64,000 bases of DNA, taken from NCBI GenBank assembly GCA_013396915.1, contig VWZL01001970.1:279070-343069 (forward strand), given 5' to 3'. The stretch comes from Stercorarius parasiticus. Its lineage: Eukaryota > Chordata > Aves > Charadriiformes > Stercorariidae. Below are positions 48,011-62,435 of the stretch, piece after piece (position 1 is the first letter of the stretch; each line of letters opens with the position of its first letter). Made by a program: the position numbers and the translations under genes. The notes beneath the pieces are model-generated. The model was not told the DNA's origin, searched no databases, and saw only the letters and a list, made by a program, of their open reading frames with translations.

Positions 48011-48465
48011 AATTAGCCAGTTGATCTTTAAAGAATTTTTAAAATAGAAATACTTAAGAGCAAGTTTTTCAAAGCCAGAAGTTTATTTGGTATTTCCTTC
48101 CAGTCTTGTATAATTCTTTCTCATTCTCTAAATGCTTCAATAGAAGTGGAAGTTCATTGCTGTAAAATGAAAACTCAGTGTGTAGTACACACATATTTGC
48201 ACATCTAGCATTTCACTGCCTGTATTTCAACACTTGCAGTATGTTTTATGTTCAGATGATGCAAGTTAATACTAGTTAATATTAATTTCATTTAATATTA
48301 ATTTGATTTTGACCTTACTTACATGCTACATTGTACCACATCTAAAAATAATTTTATCAGTGGCATTTAATGGAATCAGTACATCACCATAACCTAAATG
48401 AATAGGCAAAAATTGATCTCCAGCATTGTCCTATTCTGTCCTAATGCAATATTAGTGTTAATAAA

Positions 48466-48503
48466 CAGACATTATTAAATTCCAACGCAGACATTATTAA
48501 ATT
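48466..48503 (+). repeat. 16-bp direct repeat, 22-bp period
   Basis: CAGACATTATTAAATT is present at 48466-48481 and 48488-48503. Confidence 0.92.
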
Positions 48504-49714
48504 TTAGGGGTTTAGTTCCATGGTCAAGACCTAAGTCCTTTAATATGTCTTTTATTTAATAATGCATTTTCTAATTTTGTTGCTTGTACTATAGTATATG
48601 TTTTTTAACCCTATCCATTGTAAAAGGTTCATAAGTATCACCACAGTTGTAAGATAAACCACTCTTTAGCTAACGTTACAGTTATTAACATGCTTCTGTT
48701 ACTTTTATGGAAATATAAAATCCAAAGACCCTGTTATAGAATAAACATTTTCAAAAATAATTAGAGGACAACTCAGACTTTTATGTCTGGAAACAGCAGA
48801 AAGATTTCTCTAAAATCCTCATGCCGTTAAGGAGAAGGAAGAAGGATCCAGAAGCAGAAACACTACTTGGGATCAGCTGCTTTCCAAGGCTATTCAAACT
48901 CTTTCCCAAGCCTAGGGGGTGAAGTCACAACGGAGACAACTGCAGGGGCGAACGTAACAGAAGGCAAAGTTGTCTGGCTTTCAGACCAGGAAAGGCTGAC
49001 TTCAGAACTGACAGATACCTTGACTTTGAACTGCTGATAGTATTGATAAGCATTCATATAAATGGATGAATTTAAAAGTACTGCAAAAGTCAACAGTCAA
49101 TTTAAAAAGCCTTGGTAGAGCTTTGGCAAGAGTTAGGAGAGGGAATTTGAATATTTTTTGCAAAAAAAGTCTCATTTTTTTCCACTACAGTCTTCCCTCC
49201 AACAAAATCCATAATATATAGTACAATGTAGATAAAACCAAACACTAGTGCTTGATACAGATAAGAGAACTCTTTTATGAAATCTACCATCATTTAAGCA
49301 TCTAGAGCATCTTAAATGCAATTAAAGCATAGTAGTAACTGCATAGTAGTCACATGTAGACAGAAGAATCTGCAAATGGAAAAAACGCTGAATAGTTTTA
49401 AGAAATGAATTTGTTTTTCCTAAAAAAACCCTGAAAAACAGATTTCCTTCTTAGTTATACTCAAGATAAACATTAGTTTCATTCTGTAATGGAAAGACAA
49501 TCATCTGTATACTGCAACTGCTTCTGGTTTGGAATTTGCAGTCTTCTTATCTATCTTCAGTGTTGTACTGTTGCAATGTCTTGTATGATACTATCTTGTA
49601 AGTTATCTAAAAACTTCATAGAATAGACCAAACTATGAAAAAAATGGGTGAGAAATGATATTTATTGATGCATAATATGCCAAAATTTAGGCTTATTAAA
49701 TTGATGACTCATGG

Positions 49715-49915
49715 CAGTCTACTGTGATTAAAAAATGTTGATAGACTTGTAAATGGAAATATTTCATAATGCCGCGGAGATATCAATAAAAAAGCAGCGG
49801 TCATGACTGATTATTTTTAGAGATTGAAATCTCATTAATGCCTCAGAGATGCCACCATTTTTTTGTGCCCATTGAAGTGACATCCCATGTGGCTCTTAGC
49901 TAAACCAAAACCATT
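49715..49915. promoter_or_regulatory. Possible conserved non-coding element
   Basis: The block combines a CCGCGG site, homeodomain-type CATTAATG, GATTATTTTTAG and a TGACATCCCATGTGGC end, with no simple repeat and no coding frame. The composition resembles vertebrate conserved enhancers. This is a judgement by eye; alignment is needed to support it. Confidence 0.25.
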
Positions 49916-52900
49916 TCTTGAAAGAAATTTCTGCCTTACCTTAAAATAGAGAAAATGTCTTTATAACATGCTGCAGGTTTCAGTAAATTTTAAACACTAG
50001 TCTGTCTTTGCAGCTAGCACATTTTCTGTGAAGAGTAGCATGTTGAACCAATGTTTTAAGTGAGAGGCCCTAGAGACAGAACGATCAAAATGCTCTTACT
50101 TGACTATGTTTAAAAGAACAAAAACATACTGGAATGACTGCAGAGGTTACACTCCTGGCTTGCCCGATGTGTTGGATATAACTGACAATACAGAAGTTGA
50201 AAAATAAAAAAGTTTAGTCAGTGTCAACGACGTCATCCTGAAAATTTAAGACACCCTCCCCCATGTTTCATAGCTGTCAGCTGAAAGATGTACGAACGTC
50301 AACATACACCCTTTTGTTACTGGTGATTTGCTTGCAATAGTAAACTTTTGTGACTTCTATTTAGGTTAGATTTTACAAATGTTATCATGTACTTCAACTT
50401 TCAGAAACACACCACTATTTCTTAATTAATTAAAATACTGTTTTCATATTTAGTAGGAATTACTTGTGACAAAACCAAAAGTTTTTGTTGGAGTATGTGT
50501 GTTTCCTACAATTTTAAGAGAATAATTAATACACTCTCCAGCAGCAATCTGGAGATCATTTACCAGTGATCACTAAAGATATACTAAAATAATTCCTGTT
50601 AAATGTTTTACAAACTCAAGGTCAAGGCCTGCAAGGTATTACACTGAGGAGCCCCATAGCATATTCAATTCTCCATTAACTTCACAGAAGCTACGGTAAG
50701 CAAGGGTTCACCAACTCTTTACTTCACAACCACCATTTAAGTCATCTGCTTTGAACTGTGTCAACATGATTAATTACATAAAGAACTCATTAGTGGGACC
50801 TTTTAAAAATACAGAGATAAATGAAATGAGAATTGGGAATTAAATTCTGCTACTGTTAACACATTTCATTACAGTCTCCACATACCATTTACAAATTTAC
50901 ATTACAGTTGATGGCCATCTAGCAGTTGGATCGCTACATACATAAAGATGGCAATTTGCTAGCAGATTAAAGATAGACAAAACAACACTTAAGTCTTCAG
51001 CATACAATTTGGATGCAAAATACTCCTTCTGTGGAGCTTTATTTTCTCTGTGTGAAAAGTATTACAATGTTCTACATGTTCTAGGAGTAAACAACCATCA
51101 GTCACTGTAGCTCTGCAAGGATATGTATGTATATATCTGACTGCCAAATCAAGAAAAAGACACCTGGGGACCACACCACACTAAAAAGAAGATATTTAGA
51201 TACACTCACACAAGTGATTCACTGAAAGAATTTAAGGTAACTTCCCTGTGTCTCTGTCAAAAGATCTTATGCAATATAAAATATTTAGGTTTTTTCCATC
51301 CTAAAATTTAAGCTCAAACTGATTGTCCATAACAAACAAAAAAGTATCCGTTGCAGAAACCAGAGAAATAAACCTCTCTGTCTCTCAGGATTTGCTATTT
51401 TTTTCATTCCTGTCTCCTTTCTAGGGTTGAAACAGAGATCCTGTGATATATTTGTACTTTATTCCCTTGAAAAATTATCCCATTCAATTCCCTAGCCTTT
51501 CTTATAGTGGCTTCTTTTTGACAGAAATAGTAAAACCTTACTTTCAAGCCTTTTTGTCTGCCACTAGCTCTTACAGAATGGTAGTGTACCCCCATATGCC
51601 CTTAGCATTAGCATTTCATCTATGCCTTTCAGTTTTGATGCTTTTAAGACGTAGTAAATAAAGTTAGGTTCAGAATTTTCAGGTATTATTTTTAATCATA
51701 CTATACCTTCTTTGTCTATTTTCAGTGTCACTTTAAAATGATTTGATTTTTATTTTTAATATACTTTTCATTCCTTCCTGTTTGCATTTTTTTCCTTTGT
51801 TCTCAGTATGGGAAATGCAAATTTCAAAATATTTACTAGTTTTGGCTGTGGCCATTTTTTTTGTTTGCTCTCACACTTTTAAATTCACATAATCTCTTGC
51901 AATGCATTTGCATTGCTGGTACATTTTTTACCCATTTTTTTCCTGCCTGAGTAAGACTGCTACAGTATTATCTTATTCCTTGGAGATCACGAAAAGACCT
52001 CTTTTTGCTATAAGAGCTGTCTCGGAATAAAATTCATATTTTGAGCTTATTACATATGCTCTTACTTTTCAAAGAAATGGGTAGATTAAAAAGTTTTAAA
52101 AAAAGGGTTCTGTCCCTTTTCCCTCTTTGTAATTTTGGCTTCAAACAATTATTGATGAATACCAAGATTCTTTAAAGTTGCCTAAACTGAAGAGGGAAAG
52201 AATATGATTGACAACTTTATTCCTCAAACACAATGGCCCTTTCTACTGCCACAGTAGAACAGATTCTCTGTGGTCTGTGCAGAGCTTTCTTGAGAATTGA
52301 TGGGGACTATAAAGTGAACTACTACTTTCATTACATTGCACTTCAAATGCAAGATGTATTTCTTCAGCTGCATCTTCTCTAATATAAACATAAACCTAAA
52401 TTTACTTGTGCATTTCTACACAAAGTAGTACATCACACACTCTTGCAAGATAATGAGTAACAAAACAGCAAGAAAGACTGCTCTTTTTGGCATAAATGCA
52501 GGCTAATAAAAACATAAACACTTGTGAAATTGGTTTAGGGCTACCGTTCTTTGGAAAATGTTCTGACTGTTTCCCTATCATAAAGACACACAAAAATTTC
52601 CATGAATTCAAAAAATATTGAATAAAATTTTTCAAGGGAAATAATTGACTGATGAGGTAGGAATAATAATGTGTTTTATAGGAGGAGAAGAAAAATTGTT
52701 TAGGATGATCTAAGGAGAATAAGTCATCCCATATGAAACTTCCACTAAAAAAACCAGGAAAACAAAGATCCCAGCCCCCTCAAATATTGTTTTATTGTTT
52801 CCATTGCAACTGAGCATGACTGGCCACTCAGGCTTGAGTATCTGTTGCCCACTTTGCACAGATAAAACATAAAAAGTTTACAATATAACAAACCATTCCA

Positions 52901-53231
52901 ATTTAAATGGAATAACTGAGGAGTGTGACCTTTCATACTGTGGCTTACCCTATTCTTCAGATTAAAGCATGCAAATCACACGGTTTAGGGTACTTGTTAC
53001 CTCTTATCTCTGGAGTATAATACTGAAGTTCATTGCTTGAAATAAATGGTATTTAAGTATTTCTTTAATTGCTTTGCTTCTACAAGAAGTTTCTGTATCA
53101 AAATAAATGTTAATTCACAACTAGTTATACACAATAGGAGCTGGATGAAACAGCTAAATGATACAATGATTGGTAAGATGAATACAGTTGTATTTTTATA
53201 AGTAGATCCCTTTTCCATCCTTTCAAAGCTC

Positions 53232-53588
53232 TGGAGCCCAAGGTTGTCTTATCAATGTATAGAAATACCTGAAGGGAGGGTGCAAAGAGGACCCAGCCAG
53301 GTTATTTTCAGTGTTGTCCAGTGACAGGACCAGAGGCAATGGTCACAAACTGAAACACAGAAGGCTCACTCTAAACATCAGGAAACACTTTGTTACTGTG
53401 AGGGTAACAAAGCACTGGCACAGGTTGCCCGGAAAGATGGTGGAGTCTCCATATTTGCAGGTATTCAAAAGCTATCTGGACATGGTCTTGGTGAACCGGC
53501 TCTAGGTGGCCCTGCCTGATCAGTGGGGTTGGACCAGATGACCTCCAGATATCCCTGCCAACCTCAACCCTTCTGTGAGTCTGACATT
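53232..53588 (+). mobile_element. CR1 LINE, 3' end, about 0.36 kb
   Basis: CR1 phrases in order are 'aatacctgaagggagggtgc', 'gttgtccagtgacaggacca', 'ggcacaggttgcccggaaag' and 'gttggaccagatgacctcca', closing with 'cttctgtgagtctg' as a worn tail. 5'-truncated. Confidence 0.93.
53311..53505 (+). pseudogene. CR1 ORF2 extreme C terminus
   Basis: The 64-codon frame shows [40 protein letters not shown] and [14 protein letters not shown], matching the end of CR1 ORF2; the stop after NRL is close to the usual one. No catalytic residues are included. Confidence 0.85.
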
Positions 53589-55776
53589 CTGTTCCTTTGA
53601 TCTACAACATGTTATTACTGTTTGTCACAAAACCAATCCACTCTAATCAGTCTTAATGTTCTATTAATTTAATGAATTTCAGTCATCAGTACATTAAAGA
53701 CTATTCTCTTCTGGGACAGTTCCAGGAGCTGTGGTGTGGTCTGAGTTTGTTTCCCCTCCTTGTTCTGATACTATCTTCCCTCTTCCCCAAATATGAGGCA
53801 AAAACTTCAGGAAGTATTCCACTGGGTACTGGTAATTGCTACCACTTCCTAACACTCTTCAACTCTTAGTTTTTCACCACATTTGCACACCACTGCTACT
53901 ATCCAATGTTTGTTATTTTTTGTCTTCCTCCATTTCCAGCAGTGCTTACCCCTCACTGTCCCTGTAAAATGTCACTCCCTTCTCTCTTTCTTGTCGGGTC
54001 AGTTGCGCATAACAGGAAAACCTGAAATTTAATCACAGTAGTGTACCAGTTCCCATACTCAAGGTGAAGGCCAATACAGATGTTATTTTGCAGTGGGTAT
54101 CTGTTAACATTTCTTGCATGTGCTGTTAACTAATGCACTATTTACTGTACCAGAACAAGGAGAGACAGACAAACAAGACGCGTCCTTAAAGCCTGGGTAA
54201 GTGAAGCTTAAGCTTGAACTTCAACATTAGAGCTGAAACCAAAATTGTGAGCTTATTCTCCATATTCTCTCCTCTGCTTTGCTGACTTGATATTAAGAAA
54301 CTCCAGCAAAATGTTCCGAGAAAGAGATAGGCTCTTAAAGTTTCAGTTTTGTTTCAAGCTGCAGGTACTTCCCAGTCTCTCTTCTCAGGACTGTCACTGA
54401 CGCCCTTGACCAAACTGCCAGTGAAGTTGTCAATTACCTTTTAATCTTCAAATATAATCTACTATCTTTTTCATACTTTATGTATCCAATTTCATTAATT
54501 TTAAATATTTCAACTATAGTTCTATGGCTACTACACTGTGACAAAACAAGGAGAGTATACAAACAATAAAATTAAACAAGACATAGGATAGAAGGTTAAA
54601 AAGGGATTACTTATTCACAAAATCTCTAATTGCAAACATTCCTTCTCATCCAGCTCTTGAACAATTCACAGGCTGTGAATTTCACGTGATCTGAAAGGAA
54701 ACCTGAACTACAGCACTGGTTCTTTACAAAAGCTACCCTATCTTCTAAGAGATGGTTAAAATACTTTGATAAGCAAAAAGCCCTTACACTGGAGAAAGCG
54801 CAGAAAAACAAAAAGAACACAAGATTTTGGGCGCTAGAGAAATCAACCGTATTCCATATTTTAGTGATGCTACTGTAATGACTACAGCTGGAAAAGCTGA
54901 AACCCATGAGCTCAAGCTAGTAAAAAAAAGCACAATAGGAAAAATAAACAAATTATAATTAGCACAAACAGACAATTAAATGCACATTGAATTACATACT
55001 CGGAGCACGTTACATCTGCTTTGTAGATCTACATTGTCAAAATCCAATAGAAACCATGAGATCTCCTAATCTGACCAGCTGTGAACTGCAGGTCAGTGAG
55101 TGTAGGATGAAGCACATGAGACTGAACACCTGTAAAACAGAGCAGAAAAGGGGAGAGCCCTGGGCTCTACCAGGAGCTTGAGAAGTTCATGGCAGAGGCA
55201 ATTGATTAGATATGCTTGTGCGACCCACGAGGACAATCCATATCCTGGGATGAAGAACACAACTATTTATCACTCCCTCAAGGCTTCCTTACAGAAGATG
55301 AGATGAAATAAAATTATCTTCACTTTCTAGCTGTAAATCTGCTTATTAACGTGATCCTGGCTGTGTAAGAAAGTCAGATACATAGACAGAGGATTTTCAC
55401 TTCAGAGTAATGGACCAACCCTATTCTATATGCCGTAGTAAGTCTGAGATAAACCAGAGAAAGTCTTGGGAAAACATGTATCCCCTTAGAAAAAATATTT
55501 TTAATTGGTTGTGCTTTGGAAACTAATCCTCCCTGAACTGAGCAAGTAACTGGCTAAAGCTCTGGAGCCTTGACATGTGATTATGCTGTTCTTATCTAAT
55601 GAGAGTTGGAAGTGTTTTGACGAGCATGTGGAGGCAGAATGGAGTGATCCTGTTTTTGCATGGGCTTTTGAAGAATGACTAGAGTTACTCACATATTGAG
55701 AAGTTCTAAGGCTAGAAGGATAAACAGCACTACCCAACCCAACCATCTGCACCATTAAATCTGACAAAACTTTTCA

Positions 55777-55873
55777 GAAAAAAAAAAAAGGAGAAAACAA
55801 AGAAAAATCCAGAAGAAACCAAAAAAACCCAGACAATCCCTGCCCCAAATCAACAAAACATAAAAAACCCCCA
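55777..55873. repeat. A-rich tract with C clusters
   Basis: A 12-base A run is followed by AAACCCA-like units. Low complexity. Confidence 0.75.
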
Positions 55874-58782
55874 ACTGAATTAAAACTTCTTTTTGAAACT
55901 TACTTCACCTTTACAGTAGTAATATGCTTTCTAATTTCCTACCTTTATTAATTGAGCTTCATCAATTATCCTGACAGCTAGAATGCATATGTTAATAAAA
56001 TGGTAATTTTTGACAACTTTCAATCAAGCGTATTGCTACACTTTTGTCACCAAGGCTGAAAAATCATGTAATTTTCAGATACCTTGTCTATTGATATTGT
56101 TCATGTATCTAAAGATCATGCCATAATAAATTGATCTTTTCATCTCAGAAGACTTTCTTTTCTCATTTTGGATAATTCTTTTGCCTTCTTTTTAGAAGTG
56201 CTGCATAGCTCTCTTCACACTTTTTTGGTAATAAACATATCTGAGCTATACACAGTATTTTAATAGTGGCTTTTCTGTGCATGCACAGACATAAGATCAC
56301 TTTCTTTTTTCTTTTCATTGGTCCCATTCCTACACATACAAGGGCCAATTCAGACTTTTTTGCCCTAGCAGGGTACTGAAAATTCTTTTTGAGGTAATTT
56401 TCTCTGATGATTCATTAGTAGTTTCCTGACAGAGTCTTTTCAGAAAAAGCTCTGCCATCATAAGGGAAAAATGGGTCATAAAAGAACTTAATTTTGCAGT
56501 ATTAGATTTCCTTCTGTTGAATTGCTCTACTTTCATTAGAAAATAGATTAGAGGATCACTCTATAAGCTGGTCTTGTCTTGATAATTTACTATATAACCA
56601 ATATATACTTCACCCACATACTGTCCCAGTATTTGTTTGACCTGCAAACTACCGATACGACATTATGGATAAACCTTAATTATTTATACTTCTAAAAAAA
56701 GTCATAAAGTTTCCTTGATTCTTCGGTGGATTTTTTTTCTTTCCCCTCAAGTAGTCCTGAAGTCACCCCTTTAATTAAAAGCTTTTATTATTTCATTTTT
56801 CAATCTGCCTAATATGAGACAATAACTCTATATAAAACAGGGTTGCTTGAACCACAATATTGCTGGTAAAGCAAATAATTTAGAGAATTTGAATATGCTG
56901 TATCAAGTCACACACATGTATTAATCAGATGTTTGACATGGTTTGCAGAAAGCTGTTTATGAAGAGTTAATTCTATGCAACTATGGTGGGTTCACACCAA
57001 TGACATACAGCATTTTCTAAACTGTATTATGACACATAAATGATTTCCTGGGATTTGCATCAGGTTAGTCCATACAGATCCTAAAGCATTATCCCTTTTT
57101 ATACTCTCCCATCTTTTAAGCATTCACCTTTGCTCTAAAAATTAATACTAGCAGTATAACAACATCCAAAACACTGTTGAAAGACATGTTATCTCAAGTT
57201 TCTCATAGGCTCCTGTTCTGAATACCTTTAATTTTATCTGCTGTTACTTCATGTCCTCCTTCATTACAGATGAAAATTTTCAGTCATATGAGAAAGAGGA
57301 AGCCTGTGCTTCTTTGCACATATGTTTCTGCCTAAAAGAATGAGCAAGGGGAATAGTCTACACCTGGATACTCAGACTCCATAACAATTACGGAATCAGA
57401 GCAGACTCTGGGTTTCCCTTGGTTTGCCCAGTGTCAGTGTACTAAGGCAAAATTTAACCCTGGCCTTAAGGCAGGGAACAAGACCAGCTGCCAATACAGA
57501 GACGAAATATGCATTTCTAAGTGGAAGTAAGTTCCTCTTCTCTTGTTTGAAGATGACTGCTATAAAAAATATCCTAGCCCATTATACTTCTGTTCAATGA
57601 ATACATGGCATAATTTTTAAAAAGAGTAATCATATGAAGTTGAGAACACAGTTTTATACAGATTCAAGTAGGCAAGCAAACAATGCAATTAGCATATACA
57701 GTTAGGCTAAATTTTATGAATGGCACATTTGTTTTCAAAATATTTTGGCACTTTAAATGTAGAAATTACTAAACTGAAATCTCCGTATGTATAAAAACTA
57801 CATTTAGGTAAAACATATTTCGATCTAGAATTCACTTTTTAGAGTCTTTGTCCTGAAGTTAATGCGAAAGGTGTAAGAAGAGATGTAAGAAGATGAAATG
57901 AAATTTACTGAAAAGAGTGTCCCCCATGCTAGTAACAGAAAGCGAAATATTTTAATATGAAGAGTTCTGTCATTTTGTTCAGTAGAATTCAATTCAGTCC
58001 CTAGTCAATTAAACAATGTTGAAAGGTAGGATATGCAGTAATCTTAAAATTGCAATTAAGTTCCACATAATAAAGTTTGTATGTATCAATTTTGAAAGAA
58101 ATGAAGTATGAAAATATGTACTATAGCTACAAAAACACTACAAAAAGTGGATGTATCTGACTGAACTATCAGGCTTTCTCTTCTCCCTCTTCAAGTCCTA
58201 TAGGTCTGTTTCTGCTTGCAAAATATAAATTAGCTAAATCCAAGTGGTGATACGTGGTGGACATCTCAAGAAGAGTGCTGGCTTACATATTCCTAGGTAC
58301 AGGCTCAGTTGTTAGAGAAATTCAAACTTTAAAAACAGGTATGCATGTACTTGGATTTTAGCCACTGTTCTATTTTAGTCCAGCACTCTTAAGACACATT
58401 AGTCCCTTCCTGTAATTTATTTTCTTGATGCTCTCTCCAATTTTAGCTTCGGATTTCTGGCTTCTTGGTTTTCTGTGTCTTGCAGGAATAAATACTTTCA
58501 GGCCCATTTGGTTGTATTTCGTTTATTCCGTATGGTGAGATTTACACCATCATTTGGGAGAATGGTGTGGGTTTCTAATACTAACTGTTCAGTGATTTGT
58601 GAGATTTCCTTTTGGTAGACTCAACTTTGATTTTTGTGATCTGAAATGTCTTTACCTTTCATAACTCTTCTATGACAGATTTTTATTTTTTTTTAGAACA
58701 GAAAACATAGCTATACTAGATGAGTTTTTAGGGCCTTTTAAACGCTGTAGTTTTTCATTGTACCAATCTAGTGACTGAATGT

Positions 58783-58797
58783 TTATTATTATTATTA
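58783..58797. repeat. TTA trinucleotide repeat
   Basis: About five TTA units, next to a TAATTACC-bearing block. Confidence 0.8.
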
Positions 58798-59129
58798 ATG
58801 CGAAAAAGCAACAGAGGGCAGGCTAATTACCTCTCAGCACAGGTAAGGGTGTCTGTTATATATTGCTAAGTACCAGATGGTAGCTGGCTTTTATGCTTGT
58901 AGACAAGTTGGGAAGTTATTAGCAGCCCTGGTTCTCTAGACAGCACAAGGGCTGTCTATCACTGCAGTGTCTAGCTTCATACAAGTGAAGACATTACGAT
59001 TGAAACCTTCCCATATAGATGGAAAAGAGAAAAGACATGATGAAATCTCCATAAAACCTGCAGAGTGCTTTGACTAAACTGTTCTGACCCAAGCAAAAAG
59101 GGACATCTTGCTGGACAGTGACTTCAGGA

Positions 59130-59130
59130 N
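59130..59130. other. Undetermined base (N)
   Basis: A single N in otherwise ordinary AT-rich sequence. Confidence 0.99.
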
Positions 59131-61143
59131 AGTAACGCAGTCTTTCCAATATTGCACTTCCCCATTTAATTCCCCATTTAAAAAATATGGCTGCTAACAC
59201 GTTCTTATTTGTCTGAAAAGTGCCAAAGAGAAATGCACTCTAAAGGAATGAAGATCCAAATATCATAATGTTGCACACATTGCTGAGGTGTTATAAACCA
59301 ATGGGCCTCCATCATATCTCAGATGTCAATCTGTACTCTACAAGCCCGATTTGCTTCCTAACATTAGTTTATTCCTTCTCTTCCTCTCCCAAATTTCTTT
59401 ATGCTCTCCATTCTGCTGTCTTGGTAATGTAGGAAGTAGTGAGGAAAAAGTATAGTACATCACCTCAAAGCAAAACCTGCTCCTAATATAACAGCAGTAA
59501 ACACATCGTACTTTGGAAAAAGACTTGAGTGTGCTGTTTTTAATTATACTACTCTGGATTGATTTGGATTATGTTCTATGTCAATAAAAATGCTAAACAA
59601 TGGAGCACAGGATCTTTGGTTTTGATCAGTTAGTAACATGACAAAGGAAGGGTTTTTTTTGAAAAGGATTTTGATAGCATGTTACAATTGCTATTGCCAC
59701 TTTCCTTTTATGAAGCAAGATTTTTCTAATTTGTAACAGCTAAGCAGATACTCCCTTGGAAACAATTAAAAGCAAAGTGCAGCCAAAGTAAATATGATTT
59801 TAGAAATAAATTCAAACAGAATAATGATCATCTTTTATGCATTCGTTTCACCAAAAAGCAACACATTATCTAATGCTCATATTACTTAGAGGCACAAAAA
59901 CTGTAAAACCTGCCTAAATTGTGGATAAATATTGCACTGGTGGAGACAGCAAAAAATAAATACAAAAGACCAAAGACTATCAAAGCTCTGAAGCTCACCT
60001 AAACAGCACTATTTCAAAATCAAAGAAAACAATATAGCATATAACCCCAATTATCCAGAGGTCTAGAGGAACATAAGAAAACTTCAGATAATTGGAGAAG
60101 CCAGCTGGCAGGTCTTTAAGTCCCCTGGTCCCAAACACAGAGTTCACTCTTGCTAACAGCCTCTCTTTCTGCTAGGTTGCCAAGGCTCAGTGAAAGGATT
60201 TGCATTTGGCCCCAGAATGCATGCCTTGAAAGGAGGATCAGATTCAGACATAATGACTTGAGCACATAAACTTCTCCATGCTTATGTCTGACTAGTCCAG
60301 TCTCATGTTCTGGACTAAGCCATGAAGAACAGATCTGCTTCCTACAGTTTCTTAACATGCTGAAGATTAGGAATTTGAAGATGTCAGCAAATGAGAGTTT
60401 AGGAAAGCAAAAGGATGTCAAGGAATTACAACCAAAATTGTAGTATTATTTAAGTCTATATTATTTCTGAAACAAACTCAAGTGGAATTGATATTCCATT
60501 CCTGAGTATCATGGCCAAAACTGATTAACTACAATTAGATATTTAGACAAATATCTCGATTCGCAGAGATGCCAAATACCCACTGACACTGAACACATCT
60601 GTATTGATACGTACATGACCCCTAGTTCCAAAAGGTACCATCTCTGTAGTCCTCTATGTACCTGCATTTGAAAAGACCCCTCCAGCCTACGAAGGCCTAG
60701 AAGTCTGTTCTATTTGGTACATAGGGAACAAGAAGACAGATGAGCACAGGAAGGTGAAGAACCCAAAGGTCATGAAGAAAACCTAAGGAAAGCCTGTTCT
60801 ATCAGTCCCTTGGCTAGCTCACTAGCTGTCAGCTGTCCGGTTTTTAGCAGAGGCTGCTCAGAACCACCAAAGACAGACAGCTGCAGAAAGGTTGGTTTAG
60901 ACTTTAAAGTTTTCTTTAAAATATAACCATCCCCAAGTACTAATTTTCTTTTATTTTGGGTAAATGTCCTCCGTGTTTCAACAGTGCCAGGCTCCTGCTA
61001 AAGAACAGAATTCTGCAGGCAAATGTTTTTTCCCTCATGGAGGAAAGCCGGGCTTTAGTGTTCCTCAGGTACTATCCAGAATCAATTTAACCTTAAGCTT
61101 CTCTTGCTTTCTCTGACTGATAACTTTTGATTTTTAGCTGAGT

Positions 61144-61204
61144 AAAAAAAAACACCCAAAAAAACACCAAACAAAAAAGAACCAAACTCAAAATCAAACA
61201 AAAC
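61144..61204. repeat. A/C-rich tract
   Basis: CACCAAA and CAAAA-like units on the top strand, as at 3.33 and 34.67 kb. Confidence 0.75.
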
Positions 61205-62435
61205 ATGATCGATAGCGATGCAGGTTATTTAATGTCACTAAATTAGGAAGTGGCTTTTAATCCTTGTGAATTTATTGTATAAAAATACAAGGATGCCTAT
61301 CTAAGTTGCTATATGCACATTCAGTAAATGAAATATTGATACTCGCTGATCTGTGCAACTCAGTGATGTAAAATGTTGAGAAAAAATTTCTCCCCTTCAC
61401 ATGATAAGGATGCAACCCCTGTGCTTTGATACAGTTATGCTGTAGCTGAGGAGACTGGCTGCATACGACAGCTGGGATTGAGGATTTAGAGAAGGCTGCT
61501 GAACTGTGTTGGGGTTAAATGGTCTGCTAATGTTCAGCTCAGAGGTAGAAGTTGGAGGCTAAAACCCCTATAGCTCCGTCCTCAATTATCTTGTTCAGTA
61601 AATGTACATCTGCATACAAAACCTCAAGCATGAGAAAATGAAGAATAAAGTTATATCATATTACCCAGGTTTGCTCCCAAACACTCCTGAGATCAAGACT
61701 AGACAACTGGCACATTCTTTCCCAAGACGGTAGCAGCAAATCTATCATGTACAATTTAAATCTCAGTTCCCTTTCCACAGTTTTTTTTCCTCAAAGCTAC
61801 TGAAAAACCACAAATTATGCCCGAATAATGTGATTTTGGAAAGAGTTCAAAGAAATTAATAGAATTTTCTAAAAACTTTCTAAGAATCTGTCTGGAAAAT
61901 TATAAGAATATTCTTCCATTATTCTTCCATCCTCTTGCTATTTTCTTGTGATTTTTCTACTCCTGAAGTTGTTAGAAATGTCCCATTTGATGTACTAAAT
62001 GTGAGGCTTATTCCCAGTACACTTTAGGCACAACTAATACTCAGAAGTACCGCTATCAGAAGATAATTATTGGACTTATTCCTACATTACCAAGCATGTG
62101 GAAGCTGTGATGCCTCTGCTTGCACAGAAACTTCTTCACTGGCCTAAGCCTGTATCTGCTGTCTTTGGAGAGAGTTGAAACTTAACATGTTCCAAATACT
62201 GGAGGACTACTTTAGTTTTTTTAAGGTGAACATCAAATAAATTTTAAGATGCAAACTGTCTGAATCAGACTAGAAGCAACAATCTTTTTCTTCCTGCGTG
62301 ACCAGGTCACTGTCAGTGTTAAGTGAATTAAATGCATAATTTATTAAATGGTCTCTCCAAGCACTGAAATCTGTCAGAATTTAAACAGGTTCAGTTTGCC
62401 ATCGATATTTTGGAAGGAGATTACAGAGGTTAATT

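Larger units (their letters stand above)
47516..53231. other. Unique AT-rich non-coding DNA, no gene recognised
   Basis: Small direct duplications lie at 47.97 and 48.47 kb. An unrecognised Met-less + strand open frame (48831-49037) overlaps an antisense frame. A balanced-composition block at 49.715-49.915 kb may be a conserved element. No mobile element is recognised. Confidence 0.65.
53589..62435. other. Unique AT-rich non-coding DNA, no gene recognised
   Basis: Nearly 9 kb contain A/C tracts (55.78 and 61.14 kb), a TTA repeat (58.78 kb) and a 7-bp-arm palindrome (55154-55168). Open frames are at most about 100 codons and unrecognised. An N is at 59130. A TAATTACC-bearing block near 58.80-58.85 kb resembles enhancer DNA but is not supported further. 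Confidence 0.65.

Noticed and set aside
48831..49037. Met-less + strand open frame of 68 codons with protein-like composition
   Set aside because: The antisense strand is also open (48890-49093), and I see no clear splice acceptor or donor and no family match.
55154..55168. Palindrome AGAGCCC-T-GGGCTCT as a regulatory site
   Set aside because: Only 7-bp arms and no supporting context; likely chance.
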